Part shown: positions 30,301-39,954 of the stretch, piece by piece | Position numbering within the stretch: the stretch's first letter is position 1 | How the letters are laid out: each line of letters opens with the position of its first letter | Assembly (NCBI GenBank): GCA_023255965.1 | Contig: JAGDWE010000009.1 | Span: forward strand, 1 to 55,513 | Source: Desulfurococcales archaeon | GTDB lineage: Archaea > Thermoproteota > Thermoprotei_A > Sulfolobales > NBVN01 | Reading direction: 5' to 3' | DNA length: 55,513 nt | Made by a program: the position numbers and the translations under genes | Notes under the pieces: model-generated | Databases searched by the model: none | What the model was told of the DNA's origin: nothing | What the model saw: only the letters and a program-made list of their open reading frames with translations

Positions 30301-31161
30301 TTATTTGAGATGGGATTCATAACGTATCATAGGACGGATAGTACCAGGGTGTCTGAGGTGGGTCTAGCTATTGCGAGGGAGTATTTGAGTAGTCTATTAG
30401 GGGGTGAATTCGGTAAGTACTTCGCCCCAAGGGTATGGAGTTCTGAGGGAGCACATGAATGTATAAGACCGACTAGACCAGCTGATGCAGACATGATTAC
30501 TAGGCTTATTAGTGAGGGGGTCATAGAGCCAGTGAGAAGGTTAACCCGTAAGCACTTAAATATATATAACTTAATATTCAGTAGATTTATAGCTAGTCAG
30601 TCTAAGGAGGCCATAGTTAGGAAGGGGAAGTATGAATTAATGATCGAATTACGCCTAACGAACGGCCGAACCCTGAAAATTACCGAATCGCCTCTAGTTG
30701 CAGAGGGCGTAGTTGACGTTATGTTCGACGGGTTTTCAAGATTTTATAAGTACTTTAAATTAATTAATGATTTAATGCCTGGTTCCTACATCCTCACTAA
30801 GGACAACTTTAGAGTTATTACCAAGGGAGTTACCCCGCTACTTACTCAAGCACGTTTAATTAGTATGATGAGGGAGAGAGGTATTGGTAGACCAAGCACC
30901 TACTCAAAGATCATTGAGACATTATTTAAACGTAACTACGTGATTGAGAGCAGGAGAAGAGGTTATCTAATACCTACTCAGCTAGGTATAGAGGTTTACT
31001 ACTACCTCAGTAATTCATTTAAGAGCTTGGTGTCTGAGGAGAGAACCAAGGACTTGGAAATGAAGATGGATCTGATAGAGGCAGGTAAGCAGGATTACAG
31101 CGAAATACTTAATGAGCTTTACAACGAATTAATTACACAGGGATTAGTAAGGGTGCGCTAA
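27364..31161 (+). CDS. rgy: Reverse gyrase
   Basis: N-terminal zinc finger CPNCGG..CTTC, helicase APTGIGKTTFGIAI, Toprim VVESPNKARTIARFFGKPS, second zinc finger, topo IA active site FITYHRTDSTRVS. Confidence 0.97.
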   Translation: MMPVYDEVRDAELGIYSGSCPNCGGVISDSRLRSSLPCTTCLPIFKKDISLSNLIKLLEELGTLNRLRERYLTELSVNEMVDIFEKCVGSKPWSIQMLWMRRLARNISFAMIAPTGIGKTTFGIAISIYYASKGYKTYIIVPTTMLAMQLERKFEEVARRPNVPLINYLVIHSKVPRKERELRERRLDEGAFDVLVTTSRYLLNNFERISRNNFKFIFVDDVDAVLRGSKAIDMILKLAGFDDDDIELALKLLRLRSELTFRRDDEKLVEEISKIEEHIKLRRARNNKVVVIASATGNPRGVRVKLFRELLGFEIGARPEFIRNVADLYIKPGGAPIEEIVINMVKKLGSGGLVYVPVDKGVEFAEALAKILNSRGIHAEALHSRNVKVINEFVERKLDVLIGVATYYGVLVRGLDLPEVVRYAIFVGVPRHKIPLRLNNIGPYDVLRLLTIVRDVIRDQDRKRDLDNLLMVIRRGLRRASITALSKAKEVLMNLRTAETSFEKNLLKAYEALRSYLNDSSIVNEIKKYGEATIIEENGELYILIPDVPTYIQASGRTSRLFIGGISKGLSIVVDDDERLLKGLESRARWLIDDFKFSSIDEVDLGRLVNEVDRDRELIKSIRCGLVDVSELSKLGKEFIAPKTILLVVESPNKARTIARFFGKPSIRDYGGLRVYEVSIGRYTLLVTASGGHIYDLITNTAATDNIYGVAYERMDGRFKFIPIYSSIKRCLKCGYQFTDELSMCPICGSAIVKNSINIVNLLRDLAYEVDEVYIGTDPDTEGEKIGYDIYLALSPYARIIRRIEFHEVTRKAILNSLSNPRDIELNLVKAQVVRRIEDRWLGFSLSSLLQVDFWKEYCRGRGRSDARCGEPVNRNLSAGRVQTPVLGWIVKHYEDYVSSKRKFLILNLNNIRLEIALTDEFASLSTEDIAEVVVKVLSRDVVSEELKPLPPYTTDSVLSDASLFLGLPAPQTMQVLQELFEMGFITYHRTDSTRVSEVGLAIAREYLSSLLGGEFGKYFAPRVWSSEGAHECIRPTRPADADMITRLISEGVIEPVRRLTRKHLNIYNLIFSRFIASQSKEAIVRKGKYELMIELRLTNGRTLKITESPLVAEGVVDVMFDGFSRFYKYFKLINDLMPGSYILTKDNFRVITKGVTPLLTQARLISMMRERGIGRPSTYSKIIETLFKRNYVIESRRRGYLIPTQLGIEVYYYLSNSFKSLVSEERTKDLEMKMDLIEAGKQDYSEILNELYNELITQGLVRVR

Positions 31162-31973
31162 TGAATCTCGAGGGCGGTAAGGCCGTTATAGCTGTTCCTC
31201 ATATAAATGTAGATATAACTGCTAAGGAATTCCTAAGAAACGTTGAGGTAATGGTTGAAGGCGCTAAGGAAAGGGGAGCACATCTCGTGATCCTCCCATC
31301 ACCATTACATCCATTAATTGATGTCTTAAAGGGTACTAAGAGGATTTCATCCTACGAGTCATCTAATGAGGAGTTGATCAATAGGCTTCTATACTTAAGT
31401 AATAAGTTCCTACTCTACATACTTATATCGCCGATCATCCGTAGGGCTGGAAGTAAGAGATATCTAACGTCAGTACTTCTAACCCCACAAGGCGGGGAAA
31501 TATACGTTAAGAAGATCTTCAGCGATAGCAGCTTGCAGGGTATTATAAGCCCTGGTAGGGACATAGACTTGCTTGAGATCGATGGTGAGATCGGCACTAA
31601 GGTATGTGTGCTAATAGGCTCCGACATACTTATCCCTGAGATATCTAGGTTATGTAATTTCCTAGGGTCAGATATCATGATATCAATTCAACTACCGCTA
31701 ATAACGTCCATAAAACCCGATATAATAAAGTCAATAGCTATAACTAGGGCTGTAGAGAATTCTATTCCCTTTATCAATCTAGGAAGCTATACACGCGATA
31801 GGAGTAACTTGATACCCACATTAGTGGTTAGCAGTGCTGGTGATGTTATTGACTTATGTGAGGACTTTGAGTCGAGCCTACTAATAGTTGAGGTAGGTAG
31901 GAGGAATATAGCTAGCGGTGAATCCTTTATTATAAGAAATTTAAAAAACTTGATTAGAAAAATAGTTATTTAA
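31161..31973 (+). CDS. Nitrilase-superfamily protein lacking catalytic Cys and Glu (predicted pseudoenzyme)
   Basis: GEIGTKVCVLIGSDILIPEISRL...AITRAVEN aligns with nitrilase G.iGvlICyD.rFPE.aR...raRAiEN; Cys to Gly, first Glu absent (LVILPSPLH). Confidence 0.75.
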   Translation: MNLEGGKAVIAVPHINVDITAKEFLRNVEVMVEGAKERGAHLVILPSPLHPLIDVLKGTKRISSYESSNEELINRLLYLSNKFLLYILISPIIRRAGSKRYLTSVLLTPQGGEIYVKKIFSDSSLQGIISPGRDIDLLEIDGEIGTKVCVLIGSDILIPEISRLCNFLGSDIMISIQLPLITSIKPDIIKSIAITRAVENSIPFINLGSYTRDRSNLIPTLVVSSAGDVIDLCEDFESSLLIVEVGRRNIASGESFIIRNLKNLIRKIVI

Positions 31974-31980
31974 TCTAGAT

Positions 31981-32931
31981 TTAACCCTCGACAGGTCCTA
32001 TTACTTCCTTGCCAATCAACTTATTGATCCTCTCTACTTCAGCATCAACTAGCTGCTGTATCTTCTTTATCTCCTCTTCACTTAGATGCCTAAACCTCCC
32101 TTGAAGCCTTAAGTACTCCCTCACCGGCTTCCTCTTAGGCACCGGTGTAGTCACTCTGTAGACTCCGTTCTCATATTCATAGTTAATCCACATACCTGTT
32201 AGTACCGCTAATTTACCGACCGCGACCGACTTATCGGGCTCTATCCTCCACCCTGGAACACAAGGCGATAGTACATGGATTAGCTTGGGTCCCCTAATAG
32301 ATAATGCCTTCTTAACCTTTGCATACAGGTCTAAGGGGAATGCTGGATTAGCCGTTGCTGCATACGGTACGTTATGAGCTATGGCTATGGCTACCAAGTC
32401 CTTCCTCTTCTTAGGCCTCCACTCACCGCGCCATATCTTACCAACAGGCGTCGTCGTTGTCCAAGCGCCCATAGGTGTTGAACCGCTTCTCTGGATACCC
32501 GTGTTCATGTAGGCCTCATTATCATAGCATATGTAGAGTACGTCATCACCTCTCTCTAAAGTGCCTGATAATGCCTGTAAGCCTATATCGAAGGTACCTC
32601 CATCACCACCAATCGCTACCACATTAATCTGTCTATCCTTAGGTATTACTCCTTTCCTCTTCAATACCTCAATACCAGCCCTTATACCTGAGGCCACGGC
32701 GGCTGCGTTCTCGAACGCTACATGAATCCATGGAACTCTCCAAGCATTATCGGGGTAAACCGTAGATGTTATCTCACCACAACATGTAGGCATGACCACT
32801 ATCGTGTCCTTACCAGCTGCCTTAAGTATATGTCTAAATGCTATAGCCGCCCCGCATCCCTGACACATCCTGTGCCCAGGTGCTAGTAGTTCATCCCTAG
32901 GTAGGTCCCAAACGGTTATAGGCTTGCTCAT
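31981..32931 (-). CDS. porB: Pyruvate/2-oxoacid:ferredoxin oxidoreductase subunit beta
   Basis: LLAPGHRMCQGCGAAIAFRHILKA, VAIGGDGGTFDIGLQALSG. Confidence 0.95.
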   Translation of the reverse strand: MSKPITVWDLPRDELLAPGHRMCQGCGAAIAFRHILKAAGKDTIVVMPTCCGEITSTVYPDNAWRVPWIHVAFENAAAVASGIRAGIEVLKRKGVIPKDRQINVVAIGGDGGTFDIGLQALSGTLERGDDVLYICYDNEAYMNTGIQRSGSTPMGAWTTTTPVGKIWRGEWRPKKRKDLVAIAIAHNVPYAATANPAFPLDLYAKVKKALSIRGPKLIHVLSPCVPGWRIEPDKSVAVGKLAVLTGMWINYEYENGVYRVTTPVPKRKPVREYLRLQGRFRHLSEEEIKKIQQLVDAEVERINKLIGKEVIGPVEG

Positions 32932-34109
32932 TCTCTCACCCCAATAAATATTGGTTCCTTAGGTAATTCCCTAGCATCCTTATACTTAATTAACGCGCTC
33001 ACCATCTGCTTAACGTTATCCATAGTCAGCAATCTACCACCTAGTCCGGCTATGAACCCTATTGTCCTTACGTCCAGCCCCCTCTGCTTAATCGCTGCGA
33101 TTACATCACTATGTAGATGACCGCCTGTCGGTGATCCAGGGACCAACGCCCTATCCATGACGCCAACTAACTTGACATTACTTAACGCCTTAGCTACATC
33201 ATCTGCTGGGAATGGCCTATATAACTTGACCCTCAACGCACCTACCTTAATTCCCTCCTTTCTAGCTCTATCTACGTAGGCCTTTATAGTGCCCATGAAA
33301 CTGCCCATACCAACTATAGCTACTTCAGCGTCGTCTAACATGTAAGTCTCTATAGCTGAGTACCTCCTCCCGAACTTCTTAGCGAAATCTACCACCACTT
33401 CATCAAATACCTGCCTAGCCTCCTTCATGGCCTCCCACTGTTGGCGCTTGAATTCATAGTAGTAATTTGGATCCCCAACAGAACCCATAGCTACAGGTTT
33501 ATCTGGATCAAGTACATACCACGTCCTCCTCTTAGGCGCAAAGCTTAATACATCTTCATCGCTCTCCACCTCAACCGGCTCCACTACATGGCTCTGTATA
33601 TATCCATCCATCGAGGTTATAACCGGCAGTAGGACCCTCGGATCCTCAGCTATTCTATACCCAATAATTACCTCGTCATATGCTTCCTGATTAGATGCTG
33701 ACATCATCATCACCCAACCGGCATCCTGCACCGACATGAAGTCGCTGTGGTCATTCCATATGTTTATAGGTGCTGATAAAGCCCTATTAACTATCGTTAG
33801 AACCATAGGTAGCCTCATAGCTGACATGATGTAGAGTAATTCGTTCATTAACGCTAACCCCTGAGAACACGTTGCTGAATACGCCCTAGCACCTACAGCT
33901 GCGGCACCTATCGCTACACTTAGGGCTGTGTGCTCTGACTCCACATGCAGGAACTCTGCGTCTAATTCGCCATTGGCCACGAACTCAGACAGCCTTTCAA
34001 CGATAGTTGTCTGAGGTGATATAGGATATGCCGTCATTACATCCACATCACATGCTTTTACAGCGTATGCCACTGCATAATTGCCTCCTAATGGTACGAC
34101 CTTACCCAT
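32928..34109 (-). CDS. porA: Pyruvate/2-oxoacid:ferredoxin oxidoreductase subunit alpha
   Basis: GNYAVAYAVKACDVDVMTAYPISPQTTIVERLSE; ESEHTALSVAIGAAAVGARAYSATCSQGLALM. Confidence 0.95.
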   Translation of the reverse strand: MGKVVPLGGNYAVAYAVKACDVDVMTAYPISPQTTIVERLSEFVANGELDAEFLHVESEHTALSVAIGAAAVGARAYSATCSQGLALMNELLYIMSAMRLPMVLTIVNRALSAPINIWNDHSDFMSVQDAGWVMMMSASNQEAYDEVIIGYRIAEDPRVLLPVITSMDGYIQSHVVEPVEVESDEDVLSFAPKRRTWYVLDPDKPVAMGSVGDPNYYYEFKRQQWEAMKEARQVFDEVVVDFAKKFGRRYSAIETYMLDDAEVAIVGMGSFMGTIKAYVDRARKEGIKVGALRVKLYRPFPADDVAKALSNVKLVGVMDRALVPGSPTGGHLHSDVIAAIKQRGLDVRTIGFIAGLGGRLLTMDNVKQMVSALIKYKDARELPKEPIFIGVRE

Positions 34110-34110
34110 A

Positions 34111-34428
34111 TTATATCACCTCCTCCACCATACTTATTGCCTTAACCGGGCATTCATTTGCGCAGATGCCACATCCCTTGCAATGATCGTAATCTATTTT
34201 ATATGTAACCTTATACTCCCTACCAGCCTTAGTCTTATACGGTTCATCTACCTCTATGATAGATCCCTCAGGGCAATACATCCAACAAGTCCTACATCTA
34301 ATACATTTTTCCTGATCTATTTCAGGTCTTAAGGTCCTCCACTCACCGGTCTTATATGAGACGCTGCTACCAGGCACTAGATTAACTGCCCCTATAGGTA
34401 ATTGCCTCCATCCGGGCAATGCGCTCAT
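34111..34428 (-). CDS. porD: Pyruvate/2-oxoacid:ferredoxin oxidoreductase subunit delta (2x4Fe-4S)
   Basis: CIRCRTCWMYCPEGSI ... CKGCGICANECPVKAI. Confidence 0.95.
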   Translation of the reverse strand: MSALPGWRQLPIGAVNLVPGSSVSYKTGEWRTLRPEIDQEKCIRCRTCWMYCPEGSIIEVDEPYKTKAGREYKVTYKIDYDHCKGCGICANECPVKAISMVEEVI

Positions 34429-34429
34429 T

Positions 34430-35002
34430 TCACTCCACCTTGACTAATTCGTAGGCCTGCTTAATAAGCTGTATGTTTGGCTGCACCAGACGCTCCGGGA
34501 ACATGTCTTTAACCGCCTCGAAAGCGTACTCTACAGGTAAGATCTTAGTAGCCGCAAGCATCGCACCTACTACTGCCGTATTAACTATAGGTGCCTTTAG
34601 CACGTCCATGGCTAACTTAGTAGCATTAATTACGCCTATCTTAACATCACTCCTACCAATTATACTTCTAATCTCTTCGACGGATTTCGTGGTATTTATG
34701 ATTAGATATCCATTAGACTTTAAACCAGCCACTAAAGGCTTTGGATTAGCTAGGAGGTGTGGATCAGCTACCACCACCGCATCTGGCTCAACAATCGGCG
34801 ATCTCTCATAAATAACTTGGCGATCAATTCTATTATACGCAATAACTGGGGCGCCCCTTCTTTCTGTACCGAAGGTGGGTATGGATTGAGCGTAAAATCC
34901 AGCCTTAATAGCGGCTGTAGCAGTTAAGTTGGCGGCTGTTACAATGCCTTGACCTCCCCTCCCGTGCCATCTGATTTCGAAGCGACTGGTTAAGGTGCTC
35001 AC
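34430..35002 (-). CDS. porG: Pyruvate/2-oxoacid:ferredoxin oxidoreductase subunit gamma
   Basis: EIRWHGRGGQGIVTAANLTATAAIKAGFYAQSIPTFGTERRGAPV. Confidence 0.95.
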   Translation of the reverse strand: MSTLTSRFEIRWHGRGGQGIVTAANLTATAAIKAGFYAQSIPTFGTERRGAPVIAYNRIDRQVIYERSPIVEPDAVVVADPHLLANPKPLVAGLKSNGYLIINTTKSVEEIRSIIGRSDVKIGVINATKLAMDVLKAPIVNTAVVGAMLAATKILPVEYAFEAVKDMFPERLVQPNIQLIKQAYELVKVE

Positions 35003-35050
35003 TCGATCACCGTTAACGTATGCTTCGAAGAATTTATAAGTATTTATGGG

Positions 35051-35458
35051 GTGATTGTTAATTATGCGTTTATAAGAGCATTTAATTACTTGAATTTAGG
35101 TGATAAATTGAGTGAATTAAGGCGTGTCATTAAATTGCGTGTTAAGTCATTAAATGATTTAGCGAGGATGGCTGCATCCGTCGTGGCGCTAGGCCAGCCA
35201 ACTTACATTATCAAGTACAGGAACTCGGGTAGGGTGGTTTATGGATTGCTTGCAATATTTAGGGATTATTTTAACTTATATGGGCTACCCCTCCTATACT
35301 ACTATACCGATGATGAAGGTAGGTATCCTGAAGGTAACTACATATTAATTAAGGGCGATGAAGGCGGTGAGAGAGTAGAGATAAGTAAAAGCATGAAGGC
35401 AGGATATATATCAATACCTATAGTTGAATTAGTTGAAGTACCTGAGTTCCTTGTATAA
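35051..35458 (+). CDS. Hypothetical protein
   Basis: 135 aa intact ORF, divergent from porG with TATA-like tttataag upstream. Confidence 0.6.
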   Translation: MIVNYAFIRAFNYLNLGDKLSELRRVIKLRVKSLNDLARMAASVVALGQPTYIIKYRNSGRVVYGLLAIFRDYFNLYGLPLLYYYTDDEGRYPEGNYILIKGDEGGERVEISKSMKAGYISIPIVELVEVPEFLV

Positions 35459-35553
35459 GTTTATAGGTTGCTAGGAAACGTCTTTAAGCTTGCTAGGAGC
35501 TGATACCAGCTTAGGAGTGAAAATTTAAATTCTAAGTATCTTAATAGTTGATT

Positions 35554-35608
35554 AGATGATGATGCCGACGTAGTCCAATAGGATGAGGATGGGACGATGC
35601 TCTGATGG
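35554..35608 (+). ncRNA. Candidate C/D-box sRNA
   Basis: ATGATGA (C, 35556-35562) ... ATGAGGA (C') TGGGACGATGCT CTGA (D, 35602-35605); TATA-like aaaatttaaat ~25-30 nt upstream; D' box not clear. Confidence 0.35.
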
Positions 35609-35774
35609 AGCTGCCATCATTAATGTCTAATGACGTCGGATCCTGGTATTAAATTGGATTTACTGGTTGTGCCCATCGTTATGATCATATAACACTGAGG
35701 TTGGGATTATGCGTAGCGTTATTGATGCAAACAGTGAAATAACACGATATCTTTAATGGCTTTCCATATTGTGG

Positions 35775-35863
<89 letters not shown>

Positions 35864-35985
35864 TACACTAAATTAGTAGAGATAAGTTGGATTTAAATTT
35901 ATTTTGCTTGAGCAATTCCAGATATCCATAGCCCGAGCTCTCAAGAAGCTGGAGACGTTGCATCCAAAACATGACAGGAGCTAGG

Positions 35986-36393
35986 CTATGTCATTTTATC
36001 GATGAGGACGTTGATCACGCTTTTAACCGCTTCTATGTCATTTAGTACTTCATTTAATTGTATGGAGGTTATTTTACCGTTACGTACATATTTACATACG
36101 ATGTTCAGTATTTCTAGCTCATTATTAAGTCCTATTATAGCGCTATACTCAAGCAATGTGAACAATTGATCATCATCTACATTCATCAAGTTCTTATCTA
36201 TATTCACTACTACGTTAACATACTTCCTCCTGCTCTCCCTTAAGTCCTCTATCAAGTCCCTTACGAGGTCTTCATTACATGAGCACTTACTGAACCTAAT
36301 TAGCTCTCTCCTAAGCTTTTGGAGTATCCTCTCACGTCTTAACGTGAACTCCTGAACCTCGTTTAGAACGTTAAGGTAATCCATCTTACGCAC
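35986..36393 (-). CDS. Hypothetical helical protein
   Basis: 135 aa ORF overlapping upstream ORF start. Confidence 0.55.
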   Translation of the reverse strand: MRKMDYLNVLNEVQEFTLRRERILQKLRRELIRFSKCSCNEDLVRDLIEDLRESRRKYVNVVVNIDKNLMNVDDDQLFTLLEYSAIIGLNNELEILNIVCKYVRNGKITSIQLNEVLNDIEAVKSVINVLIDKMT

Positions 36394-36733
36394 CCCTAAC
36401 CGTGACCACGCTATTGTCCGCTATACCCCTTAGCTTCATGATGTCAGGGTGTCCCCACACCTCGTTATACGGTACATCATCCCTAATCACAGCCTTAAAT
36501 TTCATCGACTTCCTGCCCGGTACAGCAACGTATAGGAAGTCCTTAATCCCTAATTCATCAGCTAATTTCTTAGATATGTGTATTTCATCCTCCTTAACTC
36601 CTTCATTATACCTTAACTTAATTCTTTTCTCTTTAACCTTAGACTCCTTAGCCCTAAGGGACTGAGGCGACGGTACAACCGATACCAAGGACTTAATCCT
36701 CTCTAAGGTTTTACTCTCGTTAGAGTCCGACAC
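36386..36733 (-). CDS. Hypothetical protein, small beta-barrel-like C-terminus
   Basis: 115 aa, GTG start; overlaps next gene. Confidence 0.55.
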   Translation of the reverse strand: MSDSNESKTLERIKSLVSVVPSPQSLRAKESKVKEKRIKLRYNEGVKEDEIHISKKLADELGIKDFLYVAVPGRKSMKFKAVIRDDVPYNEVWGHPDIMKLRGIADNSVVTVRGA

Positions 36734-36914
36734 ATGATCGCCCCATTTTACCTTGTAGGTCCTAGTCTTCCATATACTGATGATTCCATTATCAATTACA
36801 CCCCATCACTAGGGGATTTGAAGTTACAGATCCAATCTTCATAGCCTGGGAGGGTTGGTATTTAACCCTACCGTACATATTATGCATCACCTGAGAGCGG
36901 GCACCGAGGCTCAT

Positions 36915-36990
36915 GAACGCTAAATCCATCACCAAATAAATTAGAGGGCGCTTACTTATAAGTATTCATCGCACACCTCATGAAGCTGTT
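36915..36990. repeat. Family-A dispersed repeat, right part
   Basis: ccatcaccaaataaattagagggcgcttacttataag...cacctcatgaagctg shared with 25050-25100 and 52830-52885. Confidence 0.55.
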
Positions 36991-37256
36991 TTGGACTTCT
37001 ATGGGTCTGTGATGGCTGCCGTAATTCCCCAGGCTATGGGGCGAAGGCCGTAAATGCCCTCAACGCAGGTGGGGTTGAGTATGCAGTGGATGTAGCGCTC
37101 TGGGCCGCCTAAGCTCCCTAAGCCAGATGAAAACCCGAGTGGAATGTGGGGAAGGAAGGTGATGGGATGACATATCACTATAAAACTCCATTAAACCTAA
37201 ACCCCTTAAAAAGACCTGAATCCCATAATGTGAAATACTCAAACGATTATGGCCTA

Positions 37257-39023
37257 CTATTCTATGTTGAGTTTGTAGTTAAGGAAGTCAGTTACTGCCT
37301 TAACTACATAGTTAGCACGAACTCTAATCTGCTTCCTACTATCCCTATCACGTAACGTTACGGTGGAGTCATCTAAGGTTTGATAATCGACGGTTATGGC
37401 TAGTGGAACCCCTATTTCATCAGCTCTGGCATACCTCCTGCCGATAGACCCCGAGTCGTCATATATTACATAGAAGCCATTATTAATCAGCTCATTGTAT
37501 ATCTCCTTAGCCTTAACTTCCAATGCATCATCATTTACCAACGGAAATACAGCTACCTGAATTGGTGCTAGATCCCTAGGTATTCTTAGTACTACCCTAT
37601 CGCCCTCCTCATGATAGGAATGATCAAGAATTACCAGCACTAACCTCTCAGCACCGAATGATGGTTCAACCACATGCGGTATTATACGTTTCCCGCTAAC
37701 CTTCTCAACAACTTCCCTAATACTTATTGATGACTTAGGTATTAGATATTGGCCTATTTCTATATAATCACCTCCAACCCCCAACAACTTCTCTAAATCT
37801 TCAATATTAGTAGATAATATTGAATTTATGACCTCATCGGCTTTATCCTTAAATAATCTACCTAGCAACGCCCTATTAACTAATACTTTTTTAGACTTAA
37901 TCACTATTGGCTCCTTAAATTTCTTGAACACCGTGAACTCTTGACCGCTGAACTTCATATGCATCGATAAGTCGTAGTCTCCTCTATAGGCATGCCCGGA
38001 GACCTCGATCCAACCCCACCTACTAATCCTAACTAATTGATCGAACGTCTGGAGCGAGTAGTGGGCTCTCTCATGCGATAACTTCTCCTCGAAGTACATG
38101 TCGCTACTTGGAATACCTAAGTCGAGTATGAAGTCCCTAGCAACGCACATCCAATAAGCTAACCAAGGCGTCTTAATTACCCCCTCGGATATCGCCTCAT
38201 TAACGTCGTACTCGGATGGCTCTTCAATGCCCTCAGCCCTATCGCTTGCTGGTAATATCCTTAACTTACCTTTACATTCATTGATTAAGTTGCACTCCGG
38301 TTCTTCAGGATCGAAGAAGAACTCTACCTCCATGATGGTGAACTCCCTAAGCCTCACCATGCCCTGCCTAGGCGATATCTCGTTACGTGCAACCCTACCT
38401 ATCTGAGCTATGCCTATAGGTAATCTCTCTCTAAATGCTTCATATATACGCTTAAACGATACAAAGATCCCTTGAGCTGTCTCAGGACGTAGATAGCCCA
38501 CGTCCTGGGCGTAGGGACCTATCGTAGTAGTAAACAATAAATTGAACAACCTTACCTCCCCCAACTCCCCACCGCACATCGGACATCTAACACCGTATTC
38601 CCTTAATATTCTATTGAGCGCATCAACGCTTAACCCTTCGACCTTAACTTTAGAGCTTTCCTCAATTAGCTGATCCGCCCTATACTTCCTGCCGCATTTA
38701 AGGCATTCAACTATAGGATCAGTGAAGTGCTTTACATGACCGCTAGCTTCAAGAACTTTATATGGCGTTATCACCGGCGTTTCAACCTCAACAACCAAGT
38801 CTTGGTGCTTCTTTACGAACCAATTACGCCACTTCTCAATAATTCTTTGTTTGAGTAAGGTCCCTAAAGGGCCTAGGTCGTAGAAGCCTGCAACCCCCCC
38901 ATAAACCTCGTATGATGGCCAGTAGAATCCTCTCCTCTTAGCTAGCTCGACTATCTTTTCATATTTATCGTAGTTCATTAATTCAAACCACCTATGTATT
39001 TTTAAGAGAGTTAAAAATTTCAA
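37257..39023 (-). CDS. glyS: Glycyl-tRNA synthetase (class II)
   Basis: YEVYGGVAGFYDLGPLGTLLKQRIIEKWRNWF, LRPETAQGIFVSFKRI, FGAERLVLVILDHSY. Confidence 0.95.
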   Translation of the reverse strand: MKFLTLLKIHRWFELMNYDKYEKIVELAKRRGFYWPSYEVYGGVAGFYDLGPLGTLLKQRIIEKWRNWFVKKHQDLVVEVETPVITPYKVLEASGHVKHFTDPIVECLKCGRKYRADQLIEESSKVKVEGLSVDALNRILREYGVRCPMCGGELGEVRLFNLLFTTTIGPYAQDVGYLRPETAQGIFVSFKRIYEAFRERLPIGIAQIGRVARNEISPRQGMVRLREFTIMEVEFFFDPEEPECNLINECKGKLRILPASDRAEGIEEPSEYDVNEAISEGVIKTPWLAYWMCVARDFILDLGIPSSDMYFEEKLSHERAHYSLQTFDQLVRISRWGWIEVSGHAYRGDYDLSMHMKFSGQEFTVFKKFKEPIVIKSKKVLVNRALLGRLFKDKADEVINSILSTNIEDLEKLLGVGGDYIEIGQYLIPKSSISIREVVEKVSGKRIIPHVVEPSFGAERLVLVILDHSYHEEGDRVVLRIPRDLAPIQVAVFPLVNDDALEVKAKEIYNELINNGFYVIYDDSGSIGRRYARADEIGVPLAITVDYQTLDDSTVTLRDRDSRKQIRVRANYVVKAVTDFLNYKLNIE

Positions 39024-39035
39024 ATTAGGATCTAC

Positions 39036-39944
39036 ATGAAGGAGCTATATGTAGTTAGAACTCCATACATTTTCAATGGAGTAGTATCCCGTCATGAGAG
39101 GAATTTATTCGCAGTAGTAGGGGTACCCCTAGACTCGACATCTAGTTTTAGAGGTGGGTGCAGATTCGCTCCATACTACATTAGATTAGCGTCCCAGACG
39201 CTAGAACTACTTTCATTAAGGACTTTAGTTAACGTTGAGGAGGTCCCAATAGAGGATATCGGTGATGTAGCAATACCTCATGGCGATGTGGTTAAATCAT
39301 TAAGTATTATTGAGAACGTTATTTCGGAGATAGTTGGTGGAGGGTTAAGGCCTGTAGTCATTGGAGGGGAGCATACGTTATCCTTAGGAGTTGTAAAGGG
39401 GGTTATTAAGGCTTTAGGGAGCGATATTTGCTTCTTATGCTTTGATGCTCATAGCGACTTCAGGTATGAGTATTTAGGTGTGAGGTACAGCCATGCATGC
39501 GTTACTAGGAGGATTTACGAGGTATTAGGTAGCCAAAGGATTTACTTAGTCGGCGTTAGGGCTATATCTAATGATGAGTATAAGGATATGAAGAACTCTA
39601 ATATAAGGTATATTACATCTCATCAGATTAGATCCCTAGGTTTTAGGGAGGTCGGCAGAAGCATTACTAGATCCTTAGATCCATGCCGTAGGGTCTATAT
39701 AAGCATCGATCTGGACGTGGTAGACCCGGCATATGCTCCAGGAGTAACTACGCCAGAGCCTGAAGGAATCTCACCTACCGAGCTATTGGATGTTCTTCAG
39801 GCCTTAATTGATGAAAGGGTGGCGGGCTTCGATTTAGTTGAGGTAACCCCAAGCTATGATATCTCCATGATCACTTCAATACTTGCAGCCAAGGTTATAA
39901 ATGAAGTAATAGGAATGATTTATCGTAGCATTAAACCCACTTAA
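39036..39944 (+). CDS. speB: Agmatinase / arginase-family ureohydrolase
   Basis: VIGGEHTLSLGVV, CFDAHSDFR, YISIDLDVVDPAYAPGVTTPEPEG. Confidence 0.9.
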   Translation: MKELYVVRTPYIFNGVVSRHERNLFAVVGVPLDSTSSFRGGCRFAPYYIRLASQTLELLSLRTLVNVEEVPIEDIGDVAIPHGDVVKSLSIIENVISEIVGGGLRPVVIGGEHTLSLGVVKGVIKALGSDICFLCFDAHSDFRYEYLGVRYSHACVTRRIYEVLGSQRIYLVGVRAISNDEYKDMKNSNIRYITSHQIRSLGFREVGRSITRSLDPCRRVYISIDLDVVDPAYAPGVTTPEPEGISPTELLDVLQALIDERVAGFDLVEVTPSYDISMITSILAAKVINEVIGMIYRSIKPT

Positions 39945-39954
39945 CAGTAAATAA

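Noticed and set aside
32928-35002. POR cluster as a novel system
   Set aside because: Standard gamma-delta-alpha-beta 2-oxoacid:ferredoxin oxidoreductase arrangement of archaea.
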